The notes under the pieces were generated by a model that worked only from the letters and a program-made list of their open reading frames with translations, made no database searches and was not told the origin of the DNA. Both the position numbers and the translations under genes were made by a program. From NCBI GenBank assembly GCA_016720805.1, contig JADKJZ010000010.1, forward strand, positions 1 through 46,930: a stretch of 46,930 bases of DNA. Reading direction: 5' to 3'. This document shows positions 8,601 to 16,034 of the stretch, piece after piece. This DNA is from Gemmatimonadota bacterium. GTDB lineage: Bacteria > Gemmatimonadota > Gemmatimonadetes > Gemmatimonadales > GWC2-71-9. How positions within the stretch are numbered: position 1 is the first letter of the stretch; every line of letters begins with the position of its first letter.

Positions 8601-9125
8601 TCACGCCGTTCGCCGATCCGTCCAGACCGCGATCAGGCAGCCGATGATGCCGAGAATCGCCAGTCCCGCGCCGGGGACTGCGATCCACTCGAAGGCATCC
8701 TTGGCTGCGCCGGTCCCGCCGAGTCCCGGCGCGGCAAGCGCCGCGACCAGCCAGAACGTCGGGTACACGAGCGCACCGGCTCCGATCGACAGCGCACTCA
8801 GCTGCGCAATGCCGCCGCGTCCGGTCGTGAGCAGCAGGATGCCGATCGCCCCGAGTGCCGCCGATCCAATCGCGCCGCCGTGCATGTGCGCGCGCAGCAT
8901 GTACGTCCAGGACTTGTCGACGACCGCATCGAGCTTCGCGACGTCGCCGCCGTACGTGGTCGCCAGCACGGCCTCGCCCGAGGCCTTGAGGTGCGCGAGG
9001 ATCGGCGGCTCGAGCAATCCGAACGCCCCGCCGAGGAGGAAGCCGAGCAGCACCCCGATGAAGGCGAGCGTGAGACCGATCATCATCGGCGTGGGAATGG
9101 TACGGGGAGAGTACGAGGTCGGCAT
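8601..9125 (-). CDS. Membrane protein with four predicted helices, unknown function
   Basis: A 174-residue protein starting at ATG 9125, which has GGAG 7 nt upstream; an upstream in-frame start at 9230 lacks this. Four hydrophobic segments are visible: about 15-35, 74-95, 101-127 and 144-166. Between the first and second is a soluble loop with AKLDAVVDKSW. The second helix starts with RAHMHGGAIG, whose two His could bind a metal or haem. I do not recognise the family. It lies between the propeller remnant and the OYE gene, on the same strand. Confidence 0.75.
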   Translation of the reverse strand: MPTSYSPRTIPTPMMIGLTLAFIGVLLGFLLGGAFGLLEPPILAHLKASGEAVLATTYGGDVAKLDAVVDKSWTYMLRAHMHGGAIGSAALGAIGILLLTTGRGGIAQLSALSIGAGALVYPTFWLVAALAAPGLGGTGAAKDAFEWIAVPGAGLAILGIIGCLIAVWTDRRTA

Positions 9126-9262
9126 GGCGGCACTCCGGGACAACGAGGAGAATGCGTACTGTGCCGAAGTGTATGTCGCGGCCGATCGATTGATAGGTGA
9201 GACGAACAAGTCGAATGCGGATCGCGACACTCCGCATTCGACTCGCGTCCACGCGCGGCGAC

Positions 9263-10348
9263 TCAGCGGATCGCGCTGACGCTCAGCGATGGGTAATCGA
9301 CGTACCCCTTCTCGCCGCCCTGATAGAAGGTCGGCACATCCGGAAGATTGAGTGCGGCGCCGCTCGCAAGACGGAGTGGCAAGTCCGGATTGGCCAGGAA
9401 CGGCACGCCGAACGCAACCGCTTCGGCGAGATGGGAGCTCAGCACTTCCTCGCCCGACGCGGCATTCAAGCCGGCATTGGCGATGATGGACCCGTGAAAG
9501 GCGGAGCGGATCAGTTGCTGCATCCGCGCACGATCCTCGGGCGAGCCGCCGCTGTAGGTGACGTGCAGATAGGCCAGCGCCTGCGTGTCGAGCAGGGCCG
9601 CGACATCAGGGAAGGTGGTGAATGGTGCGTCGTCATGCATCGCGTTGTACGGGTTGAACGGCGAGAGGCGCACGCCAACCCGACCCGGTCCCCACACGGC
9701 CACCGTCGCCTCGATCACGTCGAGCAGGAAGCGCGCACGATTCGCGACGCTGCCGCCCCACTGGTCGGTGCGCTGGTTGCTGCCACTGCGCAGGAACTGG
9801 TCGAGCAGATAGCCGTTCGCCGCGTGCAACTCGATACCGTCGAAGCCGGCCTCGCGCGCGTTCGTGGCCGCCACGCGGAACTGCGTGACGATCGCCATGA
9901 TCTCCTCGGCGCGGAGCGCGTGCGGCGTCTCGAACGGCACCAGGCCGAGCGGCGTCCACGTCTCGCCGGCGGGGCGAACCGCGGAGGGCGCCACCGGCGT
10001 CGCGCCACCGAGCAGCGACGGGTGCGAGATCCGACCACCATGCGCGATCTGCAGCACGATGCGTCCGCCCTCGGCGTGCACGGCGTCGGTGATCTGCTTC
10101 CATCCCGCCACCTGCTCCGGCGTCTCGATGCCCGGCGTGTTGGCGTAGGAAACGGCAGTCGCGGCGATCTGGGTCATCTCGCTGACGATCAACCCGGCGG
10201 ATGCCCGCTGGGTGTAGTAGGTGGCCATGATCGGCGACGGACGGCCATCCGGTTCGGCGCGGTTCCGCGTCATCGGTGCCATGACGAGGCGGTTGGCGAT
10301 CGGGATGTCGCCGAGCGTGGTGGCGGTGAAGAGCATCGGATCAGCCAC
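9263..10348 (-). CDS. Old yellow enzyme family FMN-dependent ene-reductase
   Basis: A 361-residue alkene reductase or NADH:flavin oxidoreductase of the OYE/NemA type, which reduces activated C=C bonds or nitro compounds using FMN and NAD(P)H. Family landmarks: NRLVMAPMTRNRA, QIAHGGR, GFDGIELHAANGYLLDQF (substrate-binding His and Asn and the proton-donor Tyr), LRSGSNQRTDQWGGS, and a C-terminal GVPFLANPDLPLRL phosphate-binding region. The GTG at 10348 is chosen because AAGGA lies just upstream; the alternative is ATG 10336. The gene follows the MarR gene on the same strand with its own copy of the MarR operator core, so it is probably induced by electrophiles relieving MarR. Confidence 0.93.
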   Translation of the reverse strand: MADPMLFTATTLGDIPIANRLVMAPMTRNRAEPDGRPSPIMATYYTQRASAGLIVSEMTQIAATAVSYANTPGIETPEQVAGWKQITDAVHAEGGRIVLQIAHGGRISHPSLLGGATPVAPSAVRPAGETWTPLGLVPFETPHALRAEEIMAIVTQFRVAATNAREAGFDGIELHAANGYLLDQFLRSGSNQRTDQWGGSVANRARFLLDVIEATVAVWGPGRVGVRLSPFNPYNAMHDDAPFTTFPDVAALLDTQALAYLHVTYSGGSPEDRARMQQLIRSAFHGSIIANAGLNAASGEEVLSSHLAEAVAFGVPFLANPDLPLRLASGAALNLPDVPTFYQGGEKGYVDYPSLSVSAIR

Positions 10349-10384
10349 GGTTAGTTCCTTGGTTAAGAATTGTGAAAAACGATA

Positions 10385-10401
10385 TACGTTGACAACACAT
10401 A
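10385..10401. promoter_or_regulatory. Putative MarR operator upstream of OYE gene
   Basis: The core CGTTGACAACAC (10387-10398) in an AT-rich context shares 11 bases (GTTGACAACAC preceded by C or G) with the perfect palindrome upstream of the marR gene. It lies 44 bp upstream of the reductase start, where repressor binding would block transcription. Confidence 0.65.
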
Positions 10402-10440
10402 TATGGGCGCAACATCACCCTGCCCACGCCACGCCAAGGC

Positions 10441-10893
10441 CTAAGGGAGCATCCGGTTCAACGCGCCGATCAGCCCTTGGAGCTCCTCGGGACCAACCTG
10501 GCTCGTGACTCGGGCATTCAGCGCCGCGACATGCGGATCGAGGGCCGCCAGCACCGCCAACCCCTCCGGGGAGATCTTGGCGATGGAATGCCGCCGGTTT
10601 TCGGTCCCCCAGGTGCGGATCACCAGCCCCTGTTTCACCAGCCGATCCATCATCCGCGTCACGTCGGGCGCCTTGGTGATCATCCGCCCCGCCACCTCGC
10701 AGCGCGGCAATCCGGCGTCCTTCGCCCCCCGCAGGATCCGGAGGACGTTGTACTGGTCGAGCGTGATCCCCTGCGCCTGACACAGCTCCGCGAACTCCCG
10801 ATTGACCTCGGCCGCGACCATCAGAATGCCGACAACGGCCTCGTCGGCGGAGTCGGCGAACTTGGATTGATTGAGCCTGGATCGAATCGACAT
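10441..10893 (-). CDS. MarR family transcriptional regulator
   Basis: A 150-residue winged-helix regulator. The dimerisation helix (about residues 15-45) is followed by TLDQYNVLRILRGA, a recognition-helix region with MITKAPDVTRMMDRLVKQG, and the wing WGTENRRHSIAKISPEG, all typical of MarR. No Cys is present in a redox-sensing position; the single Cys in the first helix region and the one in LPRCEVAG could be checked. It is encoded just upstream of the OYE reductase in the same direction and has its own palindromic operator exactly in the promoter spacer. It is thus very likely an autorepressor that also represses the reductase. Confidence 0.92.
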   Translation of the reverse strand: MSIRSRLNQSKFADSADEAVVGILMVAAEVNREFAELCQAQGITLDQYNVLRILRGAKDAGLPRCEVAGRMITKAPDVTRMMDRLVKQGLVIRTWGTENRRHSIAKISPEGLAVLAALDPHVAALNARVTSQVGPEELQGLIGALNRMLP

Positions 10894-10899
10894 GAGGGA

Positions 10900-10928
10900 A
10901 CAATACGTGTTGACAACACGGAATGCAA
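10900..10928 (-). promoter_or_regulatory. marR promoter with operator filling the spacer
   Basis: On the minus strand TTGCAT (10928-10923) and TATTGT (10905-10900) are separated by exactly 17 bp. That spacer contains the perfect 7-1-7 palindrome CGTGTTGACAACACG (10906-10920). The start codon is at 10893. Binding here would directly exclude RNA polymerase. Confidence 0.7.
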
Positions 10929-11075
10929 GGGGTGAGGGGTGAGGGGTGAGGGGTGAGGGGTAAGGGGGCGAACGCCGTCATCCCGAGGGCAGCGAGGGAC
11001 CTGCGTATTCGCGAGCACGCAGATCCCTCACGTTGTTCGGGATGACAGGCCCCCCCTCACCCCTCACCGTTCACC
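10929..11075. repeat. 7-bp GTGAGGG arrays flanking a 70-bp inverted repeat
   Basis: Left array 10929-10967 consists of GTGAGGG units on the plus strand. An imperfect inverted repeat follows at 10977-11046, with GTCATCCCGAG at one end and CGGGATGAC at the other. A second array in opposite orientation (CCCTCAC, CCCTCAC, CGTTCAC) sits at 11054-11075. The whole forms a nested palindrome in the space between the divergent marR and multicopper oxidase genes. Confidence 0.85.
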
Positions 11076-11115
11076 ATTAAGATTCCCTTCCCCCGCACCT
11101 GCACCTGGTCTCGCC

Positions 11116-12564
11116 ATGCGCCGTCGTGATTTCCTTGCCACCGCCGCCACTGCCGCCGCCTTTGCGCGCGGTCGCCAGCTCGCCGCCCTCGGCCGTGCGG
11201 AGCGGGCCCCGTTGGTGATGCCCCCGGTATACCGCCCCGATGGCAAGCGGCTGATCGGGAGCCAGGTCCGCGCCGAGATTGCGCCGGGCGTGCAGGCGAA
11301 CGCGTGGGTGGTCGGTGACGGTTCGCGACAGGCGGCCAGCGCGACCATCCGGGTGCGGCGTGGCGACCGCGCACAGATCGCGTTTCAGAACAACCTCCCG
11401 CAGCAGTCGATCCTCCACTGGCATGGGCTCGCCGTCCCGGAGGCCGCCGATGGAGCACCACGGCTCGCCATCGACACCGGCGCGTCGTATCGCTACGACT
11501 TCCCGATTCTGAATCGTGCCGGCACCTACTGGTATCACGCGCACCCGCACCACCAGACCGGCGAACAGATCTACCGCGGAATGGCCGGGCTCTTCCTCAT
11601 CGGCGACGCGGAGGAAGACGCGCTCGGCCTGCCGAGCGGCGCGCGGGAGATCCCGCTGCTGTTGCAGGAACGACGCTTCGATGCGAACAACGAGTTCGCG
11701 TACACTCCGGTGATGCACGAGCGGATGGAGGGCTTCTTCGGCTCGACGATGTTCGGCAACGGCATCATGGAGCCGAGGCACAACGTCGACAGCGCGCTCT
11801 ACCGACTCCGCGTCGTGAACGGCTCAGGTTCCCGCATCACCCGGCTCGGCCTCTCGACCGGCGCCGCCATGACGCTGATCGGCAATGATGGTGGCCTGCT
11901 CCCCGCGCCCCAAAAGATCTTCTGGCTCGACCTCGGAACCGGCGAACGCGCCGACCTGCTGGTCGACTTCAGCGGACTGGCGGTGGGCACGCGCGTGATG
12001 TTGAAGTCGCTGCCGTTCACGCCGACCGGCGAGATGGGGCGGGGGATGGGGATGGGCCGGATGGGGGCCGGCGGCAAGGCGCAGGGCGCCGACCTCGACC
12101 TGCTGGAATTCGTGGTCACCAAGGCGGTCACCGAGCGGCCCTGGGTGCCGAAGCCGTTCCCCACGATCGCGCCGCTGGTGCGCACCGCCGACACGAAGGT
12201 GCGCGAGTTCCGTTTCGACAGTCGGATGATGCAACACACGATCAACGGCAAGTCGTGGGAGATGGATCGGATCGACGAGGTCGTCCCGTTCGGCAGCACC
12301 GAAGTGTGGCGGTTCGTGAATGTCGCGCAGTTCCCGCACCCGGTGCACATGCACGAGGTCCAGTTTCAGGTGCTCTCACGCAGCGGCGGTCGCGCTCGGC
12401 TCTTCCCGTGGGAAGTGGGTTGGAAGGACACCGTGCTTCTTGAGCCCGGCGAGACCGTGGAGGTCATCACGCAGTTCACCCAGCATCGTGGCCGCTACCT
12501 GCTGCACTGCCACAACGTGGTGCACGAGGATGGCGGGATGATGATGAACTTCGAGATCAAATAG
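11116..12564 (+). CDS. TAT-exported multicopper oxidase
   Basis: A 482-residue cupredoxin-type oxidase of the CueO/SufI group. The leader MRRRDFLATAATAAAFA is a twin-arginine signal, so it is exported folded. All four copper-ligand motifs are present: HWHG at about 100, YWYHAHPH at about 138, HPVHMH at about 407, and HCHNVVHEDGGMM at about 463, which supplies the T1 Cys, His and probable Met ligand. A Met/Gly-rich stretch (MGRGMGMGRMGAGG, about 305-318) resembles the methionine-rich segment that binds Cu(I) in CueO. The likely role is periplasmic oxidation of Cu(I), other metals or phenolics. It is convergent with the propeller gene at 12573. Confidence 0.92.
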   Translation: MRRRDFLATAATAAAFARGRQLAALGRAERAPLVMPPVYRPDGKRLIGSQVRAEIAPGVQANAWVVGDGSRQAASATIRVRRGDRAQIAFQNNLPQQSILHWHGLAVPEAADGAPRLAIDTGASYRYDFPILNRAGTYWYHAHPHHQTGEQIYRGMAGLFLIGDAEEDALGLPSGAREIPLLLQERRFDANNEFAYTPVMHERMEGFFGSTMFGNGIMEPRHNVDSALYRLRVVNGSGSRITRLGLSTGAAMTLIGNDGGLLPAPQKIFWLDLGTGERADLLVDFSGLAVGTRVMLKSLPFTPTGEMGRGMGMGRMGAGGKAQGADLDLLEFVVTKAVTERPWVPKPFPTIAPLVRTADTKVREFRFDSRMMQHTINGKSWEMDRIDEVVPFGSTEVWRFVNVAQFPHPVHMHEVQFQVLSRSGGRARLFPWEVGWKDTVLLEPGETVEVITQFTQHRGRYLLHCHNVVHEDGGMMMNFEIK

Positions 12565-12572
12565 GCCATCCG

Positions 12573-13780
12573 CTATGGCCCCCAGGCCACCCCGTGCGGA
12601 TGCAGCATCGCGCCGTTCGGCGTCTTCACGGTGATGCCTGGGGTGCCACCCTCGTGGAAGGTCGAATCGAGGGCGATCGCTCCGGTCGCCGGATTGAACC
12701 GCGCCATCAGGACCCACGATCCCATTCCGGTGATGGCCAGACGCGTCCCGTCGCGATCCGCCGAGACCCAGTGCGGTTTGGCGAAGCGCGTCCCGTCGAC
12801 GACGAGGCGCGCGACCTCTCGCGGCGCGGCGGGGTCGCTCAGGTCGAGTACCATCACGCCGGGTAGCGCAGCGACGGCCTGGATCCAGTAGTTCCCCACC
12901 GTGGTGGCGACGGCGCAAAGGTTGTCGTCGGTGTCGCCGCCCGGGAAGGTGAAGACGCGGGTCGCGGACGGCGTGTCGCCCTCGAGACCGCGCACGTGGT
13001 ACAGCCCGCAGTAGAAGGTATTGGCGAACATCGCCCCGCTGGCCGTCGTCGTGACGGTCGACGGTGCGACGTGTCCGCGATCCTTGCCGTTCGGCGCGAG
13101 CGGAATCAGGGCGAGCGGCGCGAGTGGCGCCGTCGACCACAACTGCAAGGCGCTGGTGTCGTGGAACTTGTAGTCGGGGCCCATCCCCATCTCGCTGAGC
13201 CCGACGACGGCGCGGTCCCGTCCGGGCACCGCGTGGACGGTGTACGGCGTCATCGCGGTGTCGCCTGCTTCGGGACTCGTGCGAGAGCCGATTGCACCAC
13301 GGCGCCATCACGGTCGAGTTCGCCGAGTCCACCCGCGCCGACGTAGGCACCGGGGCCGCCGTTGAAGGCGACCAGCAGATGGCCGTTCGGGAGCCGCGTG
13401 AAGTCGTGCGCCCAGCCGATGATCCCGCCAGCGCCCTGCAGCGAGGCGTGGATCGTTGGCGCGCGCGGGGTGGTGACGTCGAAGAGCCAGCTGGTATTGG
13501 CGCGCCAGGTATTGGCGAGCAGCCGTCCGTCGGCGCTCACCCGTCGCTCGATGTGGTGCGGCATCCCGCCCTTCGTGCCGGTCGGCACGCTGCCGACCAC
13601 CTGTCCGTAGGTGGTCGACGCCGAATCCATGTCCAGCACCAGCAGCACGTCGGCCACGGTGGAGTCCATCCCGCCGGCCCAGACGTACGCGTGGCGATCC
13701 GGCACCGACGCGCCGGATGGCGCATCGACCGATGGGGCACACGCGGCGAAACACACGACGAGCAGCACGACGAAGCGCAT
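12573..13780 (-). pseudogene. Selenium-binding-protein-like propeller, split in two frames
   Basis: Upstream frame (13780-13250): lipoprotein signal VVCFAACAP, then DVLLVLDMDSASTTYGQV, GGMPHHIE, LLANTWRANTSWLFDV and LPNGHLLVAFNGG. Downstream frame (13253-12573): MTPYTVHAVPGRDRAVVG, MFANTFYCGLYHVRGLEG, VLDLSDPAAPREVARL and AKPHWVSADRDGTRLAI. Together they make one propeller of about 400 residues resembling SBP56/LVIVD-type proteins. The frames overlap as ATGA, but the second frame remains open upstream and reads SPEAGDTAMTPYTV, which suits the family, so a one-base indel near 13265-13290 is more likely than two genes. If expressed as two proteins they would be translationally coupled half-propellers. 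Confidence 0.7.
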
Positions 13781-13820
13781 GGGCCGATCCGATGTGGGGA
13801 AGGAACAAATCTACTCATTC

Positions 13821-13891
13821 GATCATCGATCATCGATCATCGATCATCGATCATCGATCATCGATCATCCATCATCCATCATCCATCATCC
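13821..13891. repeat. 7-bp tandem array (7 GATCATC + 3 ATCATCC)
   Basis: Ten consecutive heptamers without interruption, with a switch between two unit types. The stop codon of the downstream WYL gene (13872-13874) lies inside the ATCATCC block, so the last residues RMMDDG are encoded by repeat units. Confidence 0.95.
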
Positions 13892-14834
13892 GCTTGACTC
13901 GATCTCGCAGCTCGTTGCGGAGTTCGGTCGGGCTCACGATCTGCGCATCCGGCCCATACTGCAGCACATGCCGAATCGCCCACTCGCGATCGGCCAGTGG
14001 CATCGTGCGCAGCGCACTGCCGTCCGCCGCGATGGGTCCTCCATCCCGCTCGGCGATCCACCGCGCGATGCCGGCGCTGTAGCGCACGGTGAGTTCCGGC
14101 GTCGGTTCGCCGCTCTGAAAGACCTTGCCATCGACCATCAGCTGATCGGCCGAGAAATCGGCCGGCACCGCATGCTCCCGATCGGTGAGCGTGACCGACA
14201 TGATGCGGTCGCAGCGAAAGAGGCGCAAACCATCGCTGCGTTCGCACCAGCCGCTCAGGTACCAGGCACCACGACTGAAGCGCAGCGCATAGGGTCGAAC
14301 CGCGCGCGGCTGCGCCTCTTCGTCGTGGTCCTTCTGGTAGTGCAGCTCCACCACGCGCTGGCGGCGCAACGCCTCGCGGAGCCGCGGCACCGCCAGCGCC
14401 TGTGCCGGATGGGAGAGCGCACCGTCGCGGAGGCCGTCGTAGGCGGTGTCCTGCGGCAGCTTGGTGATCAACTCGGCGAGCCGTGCCCTGAGCAGGGCCA
14501 TCGGATGCGCGGTGGTTTCCTCGCCATCGTGTTCCCGTTCGAGCAACGCCAGGCCGAGTTCGAGCGCGCAGAGCTCGGCGACCGTGAGGCGCATCGGCCG
14601 GCGGAAGTGATCGGTCCGCACCGACACCTCTTCACCATCGATCAGCACCGCCACGCCTTCGACATAGCCGCCTGGATCGTCGAAGCGATTGGACAACGCC
14701 TGCAGGTCCGCGGACAACTGGGCCACCGGAACGCCGCACTCCGCGGCGAGGTCCTCGAGGCGATGCGTGTCACGCTCGGCGAAGCGCGGCAGCACCGTCA
14801 TCAATCGGCGGAAGGTGGCGGCTGCGGTGGTCAT
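13872..14834 (-). CDS. WYL-domain transcriptional regulator (second of tandem pair)
   Basis: A 320-residue protein. An N-terminal winged helix (about 1-65, LMTVLPRFAERDTHRLEDLA) is followed by a WYL domain with VELHYQKDH, VRPYALRFSRGAWYLSGWC and FRCDRI, then a WCX-like C-terminal part with SPTELRNELRDRV. It overlaps the upstream WYL gene by ATGA, so the two are translationally coupled, as in the PafB/PafC pair of actinobacteria, which act as a heterodimeric DNA-damage regulator in mycobacteria. The same role here is only inferred. Its 3' end has been captured by a 7-bp repeat array that supplies the stop codon. Confidence 0.88.
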   Translation of the reverse strand: MTTAAATFRRLMTVLPRFAERDTHRLEDLAAECGVPVAQLSADLQALSNRFDDPGGYVEGVAVLIDGEEVSVRTDHFRRPMRLTVAELCALELGLALLEREHDGEETTAHPMALLRARLAELITKLPQDTAYDGLRDGALSHPAQALAVPRLREALRRQRVVELHYQKDHDEEAQPRAVRPYALRFSRGAWYLSGWCERSDGLRLFRCDRIMSVTLTDREHAVPADFSADQLMVDGKVFQSGEPTPELTVRYSAGIARWIAERDGGPIAADGSALRTMPLADREWAIRHVLQYGPDAQIVSPTELRNELRDRVKRMMDDG

Positions 14835-15874
14835 TCGACCTCCAGCGCGGCCAGCGTACGCTCGGCCAACTCGCGGTAGCCGCGCACCATGTCGGGCGGA
14901 CTGATGGGCACGGCGTCGCCTCCGAGCCCGAGCAGCCAACGGAGGAATGACTCTCGACGGCGCACGCGGTAGCGGGTGACGTCGGGGGCACCGCGGACCG
15001 TGCTGCCAAGCGCCCGCGCCGCGCGGACGGCGCCGTTCTTCCGAACGAAGCGCACCTCGACGATCACCAGCGACTCGTCGCCGAGCGCCCACGCAGGGAC
15101 CGGCACCGCGCGTTCCGCCAACCGGAAGTCCAGCGGAATTTCGTAGTCCTGACTCCCGGGATTCCGTCGATTGACGATCACCCGCCGCATCCGCGAGACG
15201 CGAAAGCGGCGCACCGAGCCGCGCGACGGATCGAGCGCATGCAGATACCAGTGACCACTGGTGAAGGAGAGGCCATAGGGCAGGACGATCCGTTGCTCCG
15301 TCTCGTCGCGCTCGATGCCGTAGTAGGTGAAGGTCACCTGCTTCCGCGCCAGCAGCGCGTCGCCCAGACTCCGGAGGATGGCGGGGTCGGCGGCAGCGAG
15401 TGGCGCGCTCAGGGCAATCCCCGGAGTGACCGCGAGCTCGGGCGGGCGGACATCGAGCGCGAGCTTGCGGAGCGCGTGCGCCGCGTCGTCCGCCAGCGTC
15501 GGGTCGCCGCACTCGGCGACGCGCGCGGCGGCGTCGGCCAGGAGCGCGAACTCGTCGTCGGTGAAATTGAAGGAGGCGAGGGCGCGATAGCCGTAACGAT
15601 CGACCCGACGCGGTGCCTTGAGGCCGCGCGGGGTGACCACGCCGAGATAGGGGAGGTAGAAGCGGTCGGCGCGAATCAGGTAGCGGCTCTCGGCGTCGCC
15701 GGCGGTCCCCGCCGTGTCGATGGGAATGCCGAGGGTACGGAGCTCGTCCTTGTCGCGCTCGAAGGCGCGTCGCACCGCCTCTGGAGCGCCCGTGCCATAG
15801 CCGGGGACCAGGTTTCGCAGCTCGTCGAGCGTCGCGCCGTACTTGCGGGCGAGCAGTGCGGCGACGAGGTCCAT
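14831..15874 (-). CDS. WYL-domain transcriptional regulator (first of tandem pair)
   Basis: A 347-residue protein. The N-terminal helix-turn-helix region has GATLDELRNLVPGYG and RRAFERDKDELRTLGIPI, typical of WYL/PafC-type regulators that bind DNA through a winged helix. The WYL domain shows VTFTYYGIERDETEQRIV, LPYGLSFTSGHWYLHALD and RRFRVSRM. A WCX-like domain with SPPDMVRGYRELAERTLAAL ends the protein. Divergently transcribed from the nuclease-helicase gene, 160 bp away. The WYL pocket is thought to bind nucleic-acid ligands such as single-stranded DNA. Confidence 0.9.
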   Translation of the reverse strand: MDLVAALLARKYGATLDELRNLVPGYGTGAPEAVRRAFERDKDELRTLGIPIDTAGTAGDAESRYLIRADRFYLPYLGVVTPRGLKAPRRVDRYGYRALASFNFTDDEFALLADAAARVAECGDPTLADDAAHALRKLALDVRPPELAVTPGIALSAPLAAADPAILRSLGDALLARKQVTFTYYGIERDETEQRIVLPYGLSFTSGHWYLHALDPSRGSVRRFRVSRMRRVIVNRRNPGSQDYEIPLDFRLAERAVPVPAWALGDESLVIVEVRFVRKNGAVRAARALGSTVRGAPDVTRYRVRRRESFLRWLLGLGGDAVPISPPDMVRGYRELAERTLAALEVE

Positions 15875-15973
15875 CCAGCGGCGAAGTTTGGCGTGCTGGC
15901 TCAGGGCGGGCTCCGAAGGGGATGCCCGGAAAGGTAGACGGGAGGTGTGACGGTCAGGGCACCACCCGCCCGC

Positions 15974-15996
15974 CTGTCACGGGTCGGAGGTATCAT
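15974..15996 (+). promoter_or_regulatory. Possible PafBC-type (RecA-NDp-like) promoter
   Basis: CTGTCACGG, 8 bp, TATCAT. The reported RecA-NDp consensus of mycobacteria is TTGTCRGTG-N8-TAGNNT; 6 of 9 positions and 3 of 4 fixed positions of the second box agree, with identical spacing. It lies upstream of the nuclease-helicase gene and beside the PafBC-like pair. A single degenerate match is weak evidence. Confidence 0.3.
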
Positions 15997-16034
15997 AGGA
16001 GACCTGCTTCCGCACCCCTCCCGACGGATTGCTC

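Noticed and set aside
13821..13891. Tandem 7-bp array as a CRISPR
   Set aside because: Units are contiguous without spacers and no cas gene is present.
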